From contig JAGCPF010000048.1 in assembly GCA_017642335.1 (NCBI GenBank), forward strand, positions 1 through 59,863: 59,863 nucleotides of DNA, given 5' to 3'. Source of the stretch: Fibrobacter sp. (GTDB lineage: Bacteria > Fibrobacterota > Fibrobacteria > Fibrobacterales > Fibrobacteraceae). Below, in pieces: positions 52,334 through 59,863 of the stretch. The notes beneath the pieces were generated by a model. That model was not told the origin of the DNA. It saw nothing but the letters and a program-made list of their open reading frames with translations, and did no database searches. Within the stretch, counting starts at the first letter, position 1, and every line of letters begins with the position of its first letter. Made by a program: the position numbers and the translations under genes.

Positions 52334-55162
52334 TTAGAGCAGGTCGACGATGGCCTTGAAGAGCCTGTCGGCTAGTGCGTTCGTTTCGAGACCTTCGATA
52401 ACGCTGAACTGGTTGAACATGATGCGTCCCTTGCCGAACGGGTAGAGCTGCAGGTCGACTCCCGTCTTGACTTCGCCGTCCTTGATGCTGACGGAACGTG
52501 CGTAGACGGTCGCATTCGGGAGCTCGTTCAGCGAGATGCCCGGCATGGCCGCTGCCGAGTTATGGTCGAGAACCTTCTTGTTGCCGAACACGTGCAGGAG
52601 CGGGGAACCTTCGGGGAGGTAGTGGACGCTGATTTCCTTTGCGCCGGTAGACCACTGGGCTTCGATTGTCGAATCGAAGTGGTGGCTCTGGTTCAGGAAG
52701 TCGATATCTTCGGTCGTGAGGTCGGAGAGCAGGAGCGTCTTGCCGCCGTTCTTCGTGACGTCGATAATCTTGTAAAGGATTTCGTCGGGCCAGGAACTCA
52801 GGTTGGCCGTGAAGATAATCTGTTCCGGGCCGGAGAGTGCGGCGAGGGCGTCGCTCGATTCTTCGTTTTCGTCGAGGAAGCAGACTTTCTTCATCGCGCT
52901 CTTCACGTCGGATTGCTCGATGACAATCAGGTCTTCGAAGGAGGAATGGATTTCCTTGCCGTTGTCCTTGAGCGTGAGCTTGATCTGGTAGAAGCCCAGG
53001 TTGCGCGGGGCGACCATCGTGCAGATGCCCAGCTGAGTGAGGCTCGTCTTGCCGGCGGGCTCTTCCGGGGTGATGGTCTGGGTAGAAAGCACCTTGTCGT
53101 TTTCCAGCAGCGAGACTTCGACTTCCACGTTTTCGCAGCGGCTGTTGTTGAGCAGCGTGAGCTGGAAGTTGATTTCGCTTTGCGGAGTGACCACGTGTTC
53201 CAGTTCGCTGATGAGCACGCGGCTCGGTGCGGTGATTTCACGGGTGAACTTCTCGAGGCCCTTGCTTTCGCGGTTCTCGTTGCAGATGCCGCTGAAGTCG
53301 GTGCCGTAGTCGGCCCACTGGTCGAGGAAGAAGCCGGCGACCTGCGGGTTGCTCTGGAGAGCGGTAATCTGGTCGAGCTTGCTCTTGGTCGCGATGGCGC
53401 GGAGGTCCTTGTTGAAGTCCTCGAAGGAGGCCCAGACGGACTTGCCGCTTTCGCTCAGGAACGTTTCGACGGACTTGTAGAGGTTCTTGATTTCCTTCTG
53501 GCTCTTGATGCAGCGCGGACCGTTGATGTTGGTCGGCTTGTTCGGGAGCAAGGTGTGGTTCTTGAGCGTGACCAGCAGCTTATTCTCGATGTCGGCCGCG
53601 AAGTTCTCTTCGCCTTCCTGGAAGTTCGAGTCGCCGAGGCCGGTATCCGGGATGTCGAGCTCGTCGTTTTCCTTGTCAAAGCAGTGGGCGAGGTAATGCG
53701 TGTAGGCCGCGCTCGGGTTCAGGCGCGGGTTGATGCGCAACGTGGCGTACTGGAAAATCCTGTCGTTCGAGACGGGCAGGAGTTTGCCGGTATCCTTGTA
53801 AAAGGCGCCTTCGTTGTCGAGGTAGATACTGTCGAGGTTGCTGATGGCCGGGCGGCACATGTCGAGCGGGCTAATCATGTTCAACAGCTTGTTGCCGTTC
53901 TGGAGCATGAAGGTGCCGTTCTCGGAGCCGAGGACCCATACGGCGATACACGGATGGTGCTGCTGTTCCTTGACGATATCGTTGATGAGTTTCTTCGCGA
54001 TTTCGAGGCCCTGCGGGGTGGAGCGCATCGTGTGGAACGGGAATTCCTGGAACACCAAAAGGCCGATGCGGTCGCAGATGTCCAGAGCGTCGGTGCTGAG
54101 CGGAGCGCCGCAGCTGCGGATGGCGTTGAATCCTGCCGCCTTCACGGCGCGGAGGTCTTTTTCGAGCTTGGGGTTGTCGGTGGTCCAGAGGCCGCCTTCG
54201 CTCCATTGCTGGTTGTAGCTGACACCCTGGATTTTGAGAATCTGGTCGTTCAGGTAGTAGTCGCCCTTGAGGCAGTCAAACTTGCGGAAGCTGAACGTCT
54301 TGACGACGGGGAAGGAATACTCGGGGGCCTTGCCCTTGTTGCCCTTGATTTCGAGCTGGAGCTCGATGGCGAACAGGTTGGGCTTGTCTGGGCTCCACAC
54401 GCACTTGTCCTTTTTCCAGTCCTTGATGCCGAGGACCATCTTGGTCGTTGCGTTTTCGCGGTCGAGCTTGAGCGTCTTGTAGCTTTCGTACACGTCGCCG
54501 CTCGGGCTCTTCATGAGGATGCGCAGGCGGGTCTGGAATCCGCGCGGGTTGTTGAACGTCGTCTCGACGGTGACCCTTTCCTGGTCCATGTCCGGTTCGA
54601 GGTGCACGTCGGAAATGAATGCCGCGTTACCGAGGATGAGGTCCACGTGGCCGTAAATACCGCCGAAGGGGTACTGGTTCCACGGGAGGCCTACCGGCAT
54701 TTCGCTCGGGTGGGCGTAACGGTCGTCGGCGCCTTCGCGGCTTTCGCGGCCGAAGTCGATGCGGCTGTTGGCGGCACCCATGTTGGCCACGCGCACGCAG
54801 AGAATGTTTTCTTCGCCAATCTTGAGCGCCTTCTGGGTTTCCAGGATGAAGGAGGTGTAGGCGCCAAAGTGCGTTCCCAAGAACTTACCGTTGAGCCAGA
54901 TGGAAGCGTGGGTCGAAATGCGCTCGAAACGCAGGAAAACTCTCTTCGCGACCAGCTTTTCGTCGTCCAGGGTGAACCGCTTGAAGTAGTATGCGCAATC
55001 CTGGGACATCAGGAGCTTGCTGAAAGCGCGTTCCCAGATGTGGGGGACAGTAACGGTTTCGGTGTTTTCGGGGTATGTCGCATACCAGCGATTGGAGATG
55101 CCGGAATCTTCAGTGTCCCATTTCATCTGCCAGTCGCCGTCAAGGCTCATAATCTTGTTCAT
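52334..55162 (-). CDS. glycoside hydrolase family 2 protein with altered active-site motifs
   Basis: The start at 55162 (MNKIMSLDGDWQMKW) has an AAAGGA site; the longer open frame begins inside the GAGACGAAAGACGAG repeat and is rejected. The 942 residues show the GH2 jelly roll (WLNGKFLGTHFGAYTSF), the Ig-like domain and the barrel (GFNAIRSCGAPLSTDALDICDRIGLLVFQEFPFH). The acid/base region reads WVLGSENG, with Ser where clan A enzymes have Asn before Glu. The nucleophile region reads SVWASFEDF and does not match SExG. No signal peptide is seen, so it is cytoplasmic. The specificity is open. Confidence 0.85.
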   Translation of the reverse strand: MNKIMSLDGDWQMKWDTEDSGISNRWYATYPENTETVTVPHIWERAFSKLLMSQDCAYYFKRFTLDDEKLVAKRVFLRFERISTHASIWLNGKFLGTHFGAYTSFILETQKALKIGEENILCVRVANMGAANSRIDFGRESREGADDRYAHPSEMPVGLPWNQYPFGGIYGHVDLILGNAAFISDVHLEPDMDQERVTVETTFNNPRGFQTRLRILMKSPSGDVYESYKTLKLDRENATTKMVLGIKDWKKDKCVWSPDKPNLFAIELQLEIKGNKGKAPEYSFPVVKTFSFRKFDCLKGDYYLNDQILKIQGVSYNQQWSEGGLWTTDNPKLEKDLRAVKAAGFNAIRSCGAPLSTDALDICDRIGLLVFQEFPFHTMRSTPQGLEIAKKLINDIVKEQQHHPCIAVWVLGSENGTFMLQNGNKLLNMISPLDMCRPAISNLDSIYLDNEGAFYKDTGKLLPVSNDRIFQYATLRINPRLNPSAAYTHYLAHCFDKENDELDIPDTGLGDSNFQEGEENFAADIENKLLVTLKNHTLLPNKPTNINGPRCIKSQKEIKNLYKSVETFLSESGKSVWASFEDFNKDLRAIATKSKLDQITALQSNPQVAGFFLDQWADYGTDFSGICNENRESKGLEKFTREITAPSRVLISELEHVVTPQSEINFQLTLLNNSRCENVEVEVSLLENDKVLSTQTITPEEPAGKTSLTQLGICTMVAPRNLGFYQIKLTLKDNGKEIHSSFEDLIVIEQSDVKSAMKKVCFLDENEESSDALAALSGPEQIIFTANLSSWPDEILYKIIDVTKNGGKTLLLSDLTTEDIDFLNQSHHFDSTIEAQWSTGAKEISVHYLPEGSPLLHVFGNKKVLDHNSAAAMPGISLNELPNATVYARSVSIKDGEVKTGVDLQLYPFGKGRIMFNQFSVIEGLETNALADRLFKAIVDLL

Positions 55163-55199
55163 TCGGGTGTCCTTTATGGAAATTTCGGTGTAAAGATAG

Positions 55200-55235
55200 A
55201 ATTTTAGACGAGAGACGAAAGACGAGAGACGTGAG
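55200..55235. repeat. GAGACGAAAGACGAGAGACG repeat
   Basis: Intergenic copy of the AGACGAG family between the GH2 start and the rplU promoter. Confidence 0.55.
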
Positions 55236-55282
55236 AATACGGAAAAAAACGCCTTTTTCACGTTTTTTGCTTTCAATCCCCT

Positions 55283-55312
55283 TTGATTTTCTGAGCAGTA
55301 TTACTATATTTG
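55283..55312 (+). promoter_or_regulatory. promoter of rplU-rpmA
   Basis: TTGATT and TATATTTG, spaced TTG-19-TATATTTG, which fits the -33/-7 form known from Bacteroidota. The leader is about 28 nt. Confidence 0.6.
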
Positions 55313-55345
55313 TGGCCCCAATAGCAACCAAAAAAGGATTACAAA

Positions 55346-55831
55346 ATGTATTCTATTGTTGAAACAGGTGGTTTCCAGTATAAAGTCGAGCTGGGCAAGG
55401 CCTACAAGGTCCCCACTCTTGACGCCGCTGTTGGTTCCGAACTGGAGCTCAAGTCCGTCCTTCTTTTCGCAGGAAAAGAAGTGCAAGTCGGCACCCCTGT
55501 CCTGAATGACGCCTCCGTGAAGGTCGAAGTCCTTGCCCACGGCAAGTACGACACCATCATCGTGTACAAGAAGAAGCGTCGCACCCGTTACGAACGCCGT
55601 AACGGTCATCGTCAGGGCTATACCGAGGTGCTGGTCACGGAACTTCGCTCCGGCGCAGAATCCGCAAAGGTCGATTCCAAGGTTATCGAACGCAACCGCG
55701 CTCGCGTGGCTGCCCTTGCCAAGCAGAAGGAGCAGAACAAGCCCCTCACTCGTAAGGAAAAGATTGCCCAGGGTATCGCCAAGCCGGCCAAGGTCAAGAA
55801 GAACTCTCTCCGCAAGGCTAAGGAGGCTTAA
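55346..55831 (+). CDS. rplU: 50S ribosomal protein L21 with C-terminal extension
   Basis: Residues 1-103 are a standard L21 (MYSIVETGGFQYKVELG, KKKRRTRYERRNGHRQGYTEV). The protein is 161 residues long: about 55 extra Lys/Ala-rich residues (about 106-161, ending LRKAKEA) form a basic tail not found in most L21. It binds 23S rRNA in the large subunit. rpmA follows 3 bases later. Confidence 0.96.
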   Translation: MYSIVETGGFQYKVELGKAYKVPTLDAAVGSELELKSVLLFAGKEVQVGTPVLNDASVKVEVLAHGKYDTIIVYKKKRRTRYERRNGHRQGYTEVLVTELRSGAESAKVDSKVIERNRARVAALAKQKEQNKPLTRKEKIAQGIAKPAKVKKNSLRKAKEA

Positions 55832-55834
55832 TCC

Positions 55835-56098
55835 ATGGCACATAAGAAAGGTCAAGGTTCAGTACGTAACGGCCGCGACAGTAACGCCAAGTATCTTGGT
55901 GTCAAGAAGTACGCGGGCGAAGTCGTCAAGGCTGGCAACATCATCGTTCGTCAGCGCGGTTCTCACTTCCACAAGGGCAACAACGTCGGTATGGGCAAGG
56001 ATTTCACCCTGTTCTCCCTCGTTGACGGCAAGGTGAAGTTTGAACGCCTCGATGCAAAGCGTCAGAAGGTCTCCGTCTACCCGGAAGAAGCCAACTAA
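55835..56098 (+). CDS. rpmA: 50S ribosomal protein L27
   Basis: An 87-residue protein, [20 protein letters not shown] followed by [13 protein letters not shown] and [18 protein letters not shown], typical L27. The flexible N-terminus reaches the peptidyl-transferase centre. It is paired with rplU as in most bacteria and is followed by a terminator. Confidence 0.97.
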   Translation: MAHKKGQGSVRNGRDSNAKYLGVKKYAGEVVKAGNIIVRQRGSHFHKGNNVGMGKDFTLFSLVDGKVKFERLDAKRQKVSVYPEEAN

Positions 56099-56121
56099 CT
56101 CTTTTGAGTCGAATTTGAAAG

Positions 56122-56150
56122 CCGGACGCCAATGCGCCCGGTTTTTTTTT
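56122..56150 (+). terminator. terminator of rplU-rpmA
   Basis: CCGGACGC-CAAT-GCGCCCGG (one mismatch) followed by nine T residues. Confidence 0.85.
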
Positions 56151-56193
56151 GTGTATCGGCTCCCGTTTCTCGTCTCATATCTTTCGTTTTTTC

Positions 56194-56201
56194 TAAATTA
56201 A
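56194..56201 (+). promoter_or_regulatory. -10-like box before the FGE-like lipoprotein
   Basis: TAAATTAA preceded by TTTTTTC, ending 4 bases (TGCC) before the GTG start. Confidence 0.35.
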
Positions 56202-56205
56202 TGCC

Positions 56206-58512
56206 GTGAACTACATGCGATTTTTTAGACTCTACATTTTTTTTGTTGTTTCGGTTCTTGCACTAATCCTTTCGGCCTGCTCCGACGACGACGACGGTAC
56301 GGACTACCCGTTCGACCGCGAGGTCATGGAATTGAGCGTCCTGCGCTCTTGCGGGGACAAGGCGGACAGTGGCGATGCTTGCTACCGTCTCCGCTTCCGT
56401 TATCCCATCGAGACGGAAAGGCTTGAGGCCCTGTATCTTTGGCTCGACACGTCCGTGGTCGACGACACTTCGAAAAACGTTTCCTCTTCCCAGCGCGACA
56501 AGGCTGATTCCGTCATCGAGTTCGTCAGGAAGGATGGGAAGACGTACGATACCATTGACTTGACCGGCATGATCAAGGATTATCTCAAGGAAAAGTACGA
56601 CAGTCTCCAGGTCGCGATATTCTGCAAGTACTCCAAGGGGGATCCCGGTGCCGTCCAGCGTCTGTTCCTCCATTTTGGGGATGATCAGCAGCCTTCGCTC
56701 GTCTCGATTCGCATGGACTCCATTTGGACGACGGGGGCCGTGAGCCAGTGGTACCGTCCTACCGACCAGACCGATTACTATTCCCCGGCCGAGATATCGG
56801 GCCCGATTGTGGGGTACAACGTCGTGATTACGGCGGCTAACAAGGACGAGGACCTGCGAAAGCTCAAGATTTCCGTGGAGGGGGCGGAAGATACGGTTCG
56901 CTATGCGAGAATCCGCTTCACTCACGATTCCATCTGGGTGGACACGACGCTGCATTCTTCCAAGGAAAAGAATATCTTCCATTTCGTGATTCTTGACGGG
57001 CAGGGGTTCGACATGGATAACGATTCGGCGAACCTCTTCGTCATGTCTATCAATGGCCTCAAGACCGAATCCCGCTACACGATTGGTATCACGTCTTGGG
57101 ATTCCTCGGGCAATTCCTCGGTTGAAGTCACGAAGGATTTTTTCACTACGGATTCTATTGCTCCCCTTATAGCGACATCTCTTGTTACGATAGAGGATAC
57201 GCTTTTCCCTGGAACGGGACTTGCTGCGCTTGACAGCAACAACCGTCTCCGCATTTTCTGGAGCCGCTCTGTCGATCCCCTTGTCAAGGACCACGGTATC
57301 AAGGAAGATACGGTCCTCTTGTTCCCGTCGGGATGCGGCGCGATGGACTGTTACGATACGGTGGCGTCCTACGATGTCATGCGGTTCAACCCGGTTACGA
57401 AAACGTGGGATTCGGTCGCTTTTGCCGGTGGCAGCTCTTCTCGCTATAACAAGGAGTATGACTGGGACGACGGATATATGTCTGTCGTGGATGGTGGCCG
57501 TTATGTAACGGATACGATTCGCTGGGTCGTTCCCGGCGATACGCTAATCCTCCGAATTCGCGCCAGGGACGCCTCCGGTTACTATTCGCATTCTTTGATC
57601 GACACGGTCTACGTTTCGCCTAGTGCGCTTGCCAATGAACTGGAATGCCCAGAAGGCTTTGTGGCGGTTTCGGTTTCCGATACGAACAAGTTCTGCATGG
57701 AAAAGTTCGAACACAGGAATGATTCCGGTGAGTTTGTCACGAATGTCCTCCATTCCGAGGCTGCCGCTGTGTGTGAGGCCATGTCTGCTAGTGGATTCAA
57801 GGTCTCCCTCTGCAAGGAACGTGACTGGGAACTGGTCTGCCTGTCCGAAGGCCGCCTCAACTTCGGCGTCGTCGAGGACGATACCGTCTCGAGCTCGGAG
57901 TTCCTGTTCAGGGTGTGCAACATCGCGACGAACGATTCTACGTCTGCGACCAACGTCACCAAGCGCAATTACCGCTGCATCAACCCGATGGGCGTGCACG
58001 ACATGCCCGGACAATTACAGGAATGGGTGATGGGGCGTTCTGAGGATTCCGCTGCCGTGCTCAAGGGCGCTAGCTACAAGGTATTCAACGGCCTGGACAT
58101 CGAGTCGATTGCCCGCTGCACGAACAGGAGTTTCCCCTTCTTTACGCGTGTCGGGTATACGCAAGATACTGTGTATCTCTACCGCGAAGGGACTCGCGTC
58201 GATACGGTCTTCGAGGCGGATACGTCGCGTACTTTGTATGCAAAGCTGACTACGAAGGACTTCAAGGACTCGGTGCAGTTTTTTGATGTCCAGGATTCTA
58301 GCGGGAATTCCGTTGGCGTGGATTACGCCCCCTATGCGGAATACAAGAAGGGCGGCGAGGAATGGCTCAAGTCTGTATCCAACGGCTTGGTCTACGTGCC
58401 CGATCATGTAGAGAAGGTTTTCTTCACTGGCGAGAAAATCGTTTACAGGAAGGCTTCCTCGTTCTACAGGTCGCCGAGTGTTGGATTCCGCTGCTGCGCA
58501 TACCCCGAATAA
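56206..58512 (+). CDS. lipoprotein with C-terminal formylglycine-generating-enzyme-like domain
   Basis: The start may be GTG 56206 or ATG 56215. The lipoprotein signal has lipobox LSAC followed by an Asp-rich stretch. Residues about 30-480 look like beta-rich fibronectin-type repeats (SIRMDSIWTTGAVSQWY, YTIGITSWDSSGNSSVEVTKDFF, LRIRARDASGYYSHSLIDTVYVS). From about 485 the fold resembles SUMF1/FGE: CPEGFVAVSVSDTNKFCMEKFE, KVSLCKERDWELVC, MGVHDMPGQLQEWVMG, VLKGASY and VGFRCC. Whether it is an enzyme or a binding domain is unclear. It is a single gene. Confidence 0.75.
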   Translation: MNYMRFFRLYIFFVVSVLALILSACSDDDDGTDYPFDREVMELSVLRSCGDKADSGDACYRLRFRYPIETERLEALYLWLDTSVVDDTSKNVSSSQRDKADSVIEFVRKDGKTYDTIDLTGMIKDYLKEKYDSLQVAIFCKYSKGDPGAVQRLFLHFGDDQQPSLVSIRMDSIWTTGAVSQWYRPTDQTDYYSPAEISGPIVGYNVVITAANKDEDLRKLKISVEGAEDTVRYARIRFTHDSIWVDTTLHSSKEKNIFHFVILDGQGFDMDNDSANLFVMSINGLKTESRYTIGITSWDSSGNSSVEVTKDFFTTDSIAPLIATSLVTIEDTLFPGTGLAALDSNNRLRIFWSRSVDPLVKDHGIKEDTVLLFPSGCGAMDCYDTVASYDVMRFNPVTKTWDSVAFAGGSSSRYNKEYDWDDGYMSVVDGGRYVTDTIRWVVPGDTLILRIRARDASGYYSHSLIDTVYVSPSALANELECPEGFVAVSVSDTNKFCMEKFEHRNDSGEFVTNVLHSEAAAVCEAMSASGFKVSLCKERDWELVCLSEGRLNFGVVEDDTVSSSEFLFRVCNIATNDSTSATNVTKRNYRCINPMGVHDMPGQLQEWVMGRSEDSAAVLKGASYKVFNGLDIESIARCTNRSFPFFTRVGYTQDTVYLYREGTRVDTVFEADTSRTLYAKLTTKDFKDSVQFFDVQDSSGNSVGVDYAPYAEYKKGGEEWLKSVSNGLVYVPDHVEKVFFTGEKIVYRKASSFYRSPSVGFRCCAYPE

Positions 58513-58553
58513 ACTGACTGCGGGTTGTCGCTCGCAGCTCATCGCTAACCCAT

Positions 58554-59339
58554 ATGTCCGATTATCAAAAATTTTTATCTGTTGCAGAAGCTCTCGCGAA
58601 ACAGGCGGGGGCTCTTTGTCTTGAACTCCAGCAAAACTTGGGTGACGTGAAGTACAAGTCCAAGAAGGACGTGGTGACCCGCGCCGACATTGCGAGCGAG
58701 AAACTGATTGTCGAAGGGCTCAGGAGTGCGTTCCCGGAGCATTCCATCCGCACCGAAGAGGCGGGTGTCATCGAGGGCGCCGATCCGCGTTACTGCTGGA
58801 TAATCGATCCGGTGGACGGAACCGTGAACTTTAGCCGCGGCATCCCTTTTTGGGGAATTTCCATCGCGCTCCATTTCGAGGGCAAACCGTTGGTCGCGGT
58901 CGTGAACCTTCCTCGGTTGGGTGAAGTCTTTACGGCTGTGAATGGTGGTGGCGCCTTCATGAACGGCAAGGCGATCCATGTGAGCGAAGAAGCCGACCCG
59001 GTGCATGCCATTGTTTCGAACGGCGACTTCAACGTGGGCAATCCCGAAAAGATCAATCCGCAGAACTCCCGCAACTTCGCCCGCGAGGCCGAGGTTTTCG
59101 AACGTGTGAAGTGCTTTGGCTCGGCGGTGGTGGAGGGGTGCTTTACCGCGTGCGGCCGCATCGACTGCTTCGTGATGACGATGAGCTACCCGTGGGACAT
59201 CGCGGCGATTGCCCTGATTGTCGAGGAAGCCGGCGGAAAATCCACCCATATCGACGGGTCCCCGATGCAGTTCGTGGACGGCGAGCAGGTGGTGTTCTCG
59301 AACGGCATCCTGCATGAAACGCTCGTGAACTGTGTGTAA
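58554..59339 (+). CDS. inositol monophosphatase family protein
   Basis: A 261-residue protein with the family's metal sites: RTEEAG (first Glu), the IDPVDGTVNFSRGIPFWG block and the late YPWDIAAIALIVEEAGG. Members hydrolyse inositol phosphate, histidinol phosphate or 3'-phosphoadenosine phosphate; which of these applies cannot be decided here. No Shine-Dalgarno sequence is obvious. An inverted repeat overlaps the stop codon. Confidence 0.9.
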   Translation: MSDYQKFLSVAEALAKQAGALCLELQQNLGDVKYKSKKDVVTRADIASEKLIVEGLRSAFPEHSIRTEEAGVIEGADPRYCWIIDPVDGTVNFSRGIPFWGISIALHFEGKPLVAVVNLPRLGEVFTAVNGGGAFMNGKAIHVSEEADPVHAIVSNGDFNVGNPEKINPQNSRNFAREAEVFERVKCFGSAVVEGCFTACGRIDCFVMTMSYPWDIAAIALIVEEAGGKSTHIDGSPMQFVDGEQVVFSNGILHETLVNCV

Positions 59340-59364
59340 ATGTAAAATGATTTTTACATTTACA
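59335..59364. repeat. 13-bp inverted repeat at the phosphatase stop codon
   Basis: TGTAAATGTAAAA-TGAT-TTTTACATTTACA is perfect. It has no T run after it, so it may be a weak terminator or an operator related to the TTACA/TGTAA palindromes downstream. Confidence 0.65.
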
Positions 59365-59378
59365 CTTGTAATTTATTG

Positions 59379-59396
59379 ACTTACAAAAATGTAAGT
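59379..59396. promoter_or_regulatory. palindrome ACTTACA-AAAA-TGTAAGT, copy 1 (operator candidate)
   Basis: Perfect 7-bp arms and a 4-bp spacer. A second copy lies 82 bases further on. Both precede the gdhA start, which suggests binding of a dimeric regulator. Confidence 0.5.
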
Positions 59397-59460
59397 TTTT
59401 GTGCCGTTACTCGTTGAAATTTTGTTAAAATTGGCTATTTTGATTTATTTTAAAAAAGTA

Positions 59461-59477
59461 ACTTACAAAAATGTAAG
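59461..59477. promoter_or_regulatory. palindrome ACTTACA-AAAA-TGTAAG, copy 2 (operator candidate)
   Basis: Same core as copy 1, with 6-bp arms. It lies about 50 bases before the -10-like box TATCTTTA (59526-59533). Confidence 0.5.
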
Positions 59478-59525
59478 AAATTGAAGATTTTTGGCTCTGT
59501 TTTTCACTTTTTGTCGCGGGTTTGC

Positions 59526-59533
59526 TATCTTTA
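59526..59533 (+). promoter_or_regulatory. -10-like box of gdhA
   Basis: TATCTTTA preceded by GGGTTTGC, the same context as at mdh and ilvD. The leader would be about 45 nt and ends in a GGAG site. Confidence 0.45.
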
Positions 59534-59582
59534 GACCCGTTAAAAACTTTAACAATCAAAACTCTCAACGGAGATATATAAA

Positions 59583-59863
59583 ATGGCAATCAAGAATGCT
59601 TACCTTCAGAAAGTCTATGAAAAGGTCGTCGCCCGTGATCCGGATCAGGCCCTCTTCCACCAGGCTGTCCGTGAATTCCTCGAATCCCTCGACCCCGTCC
59701 TCGAACAGGACAAGTCCTGGGAAACCAACGGCGTTATCGACCGTCTCGTCGAACCGGAACGCGTGATTACCTTCCGCGTGCCTTGGCTCGATGACAAGGG
59801 TAACGTTCAGGTGAACCGTGGCTACCGCGTGCAGTTCAACTCCGCCATCGGCCCGTACAAGGG
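59583..59863 (+). CDS. gdhA: glutamate dehydrogenase, N-terminal part (cut by window end)
   Basis: The first 93 codons are present. AIKNAYLQKVYEKVVARDP, LFHQAVREFLESL, RLVEPERVITFRVPWLDDKG and RGYRVQFNSAIGPYKG are typical of hexameric, mostly NADP-dependent glutamate dehydrogenases, which fix ammonia into glutamate. The GGAG site precedes the ATG. Two palindromes upstream may control it. The catalytic lysine lies outside the window. Confidence 0.93.
   Translation, partial: MAIKNAYLQKVYEKVVARDPDQALFHQAVREFLESLDPVLEQDKSWETNGVIDRLVEPERVITFRVPWLDDKGNVQVNRGYRVQFNSAIGPYK

Noticed and set aside
52562..55207. 881-codon open frame antisense to the GH2 gene
   Set aside because: Same cause; composition is typical of an antisense shadow and the GH2 frame has strong motifs.
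55163..55276. N-terminal extension (signal peptide) of the GH2 protein
   Set aside because: The extra 38 codons are read from the AGACGAG repeat and the rplU-side spacer; a good ribosome site precedes the ATG at 55162.

Overview
The window reads as chromosomal DNA of a Fibrobacter species (phylum Fibrobacterota). The support is internal. There are three lipoproteins with the Fibrobacter succinogenes major paralogous (FISUMP) domain. Many lipoproteins carry long Ser-rich linkers. A cluster of secreted family 43 glycosidases has short basic C-terminal tails ending in a DLKGR-type motif. Other secreted proteins end in tails like the type IX secretion sorting domain. No rRNA or tRNA gene was recognised.

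Layout. 1-236: the 3' part of a structured RNA of unknown family and two terminators. 237-2096 (-): ilvD. 2333-10769 (+): a tightly packed run consisting of a large InlB-repeat secreted protein, a nucleotidyltransferase, an HprK-like kinase, a Ser/His-type S26 peptidase, a PqqD-like protein, an ABC exporter and a DUF5662 protein. 10735-11427 (-): a complete candidate type III toxin-antitoxin locus (promoter, two 51-nt RNA repeats, 12-bp terminator, ToxN/AbiQ-like toxin). 11434-12954 (-): an rRNA methyltransferase carrying in-frame repeat insertions. 12982-16434 (-): four paralogous lipoproteins in an A-B-A-B arrangement with repeat-rich spacers. 16435-23319 (-): hisS followed by two SGNH-fold proteins and an MBOAT acyltransferase, a probable polysaccharide O-acetylation operon. 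23473-24765 (-): an alpha/beta-hydrolase lipoprotein. 25024-25965 (+): malate dehydrogenase. 26086-35964: secreted proteins for hemicellulose breakdown (three GH43 enzymes, a CotH-family lipoprotein and two further envelope proteins). 35982-41536 (+): thiS, thiF, an acyl-CoA carboxyltransferase, thiG, thiH and thiE. 41544-44453: an M23/LysM peptidase, a small membrane protein, a DUF4416 protein and a glutaminyl cyclase. 44599-49964: FISUMP lipoproteins, an Rpn-type nuclease and an orphan C-terminal piece of a Tc toxin A subunit, bracketed by a 104-bp direct repeat. 50037-59863: proA, a FISUMP lipoprotein, a GH2 enzyme, rplU-rpmA, an FGE-like lipoprotein, an inositol monophosphatase family gene and the start of gdhA.

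How the parts fit. Housekeeping genes (branched-chain amino acid, thiamine, proline, glutamate, ribosome) are interleaved with accessory envelope and polysaccharide genes. Thiamine thiazole synthesis (ThiS carrier, ThiF adenylase, ThiG, ThiH) and ThiE lie together. The GH43 enzymes probably act outside the cell on arabinan or arabinoxylan side chains. The SGNH/MBOAT operon probably acetylates a cell-surface glycan.

The strongest candidates for something undescribed are the type III toxin-antitoxin locus, the kinase/nucleotidyltransferase/peptidase/PqqD/exporter cassette with no visible precursor peptide, and the truncated TcA gene translationally coupled to a FISUMP lipoprotein. A cross-cutting signal is a TAnnTTT(G/A)-like box 4-5 nt before several start codons that lack a Shine-Dalgarno sequence, which suggests leaderless mRNAs. 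All functional calls come from motif recognition by eye; no database search or folding program was run.
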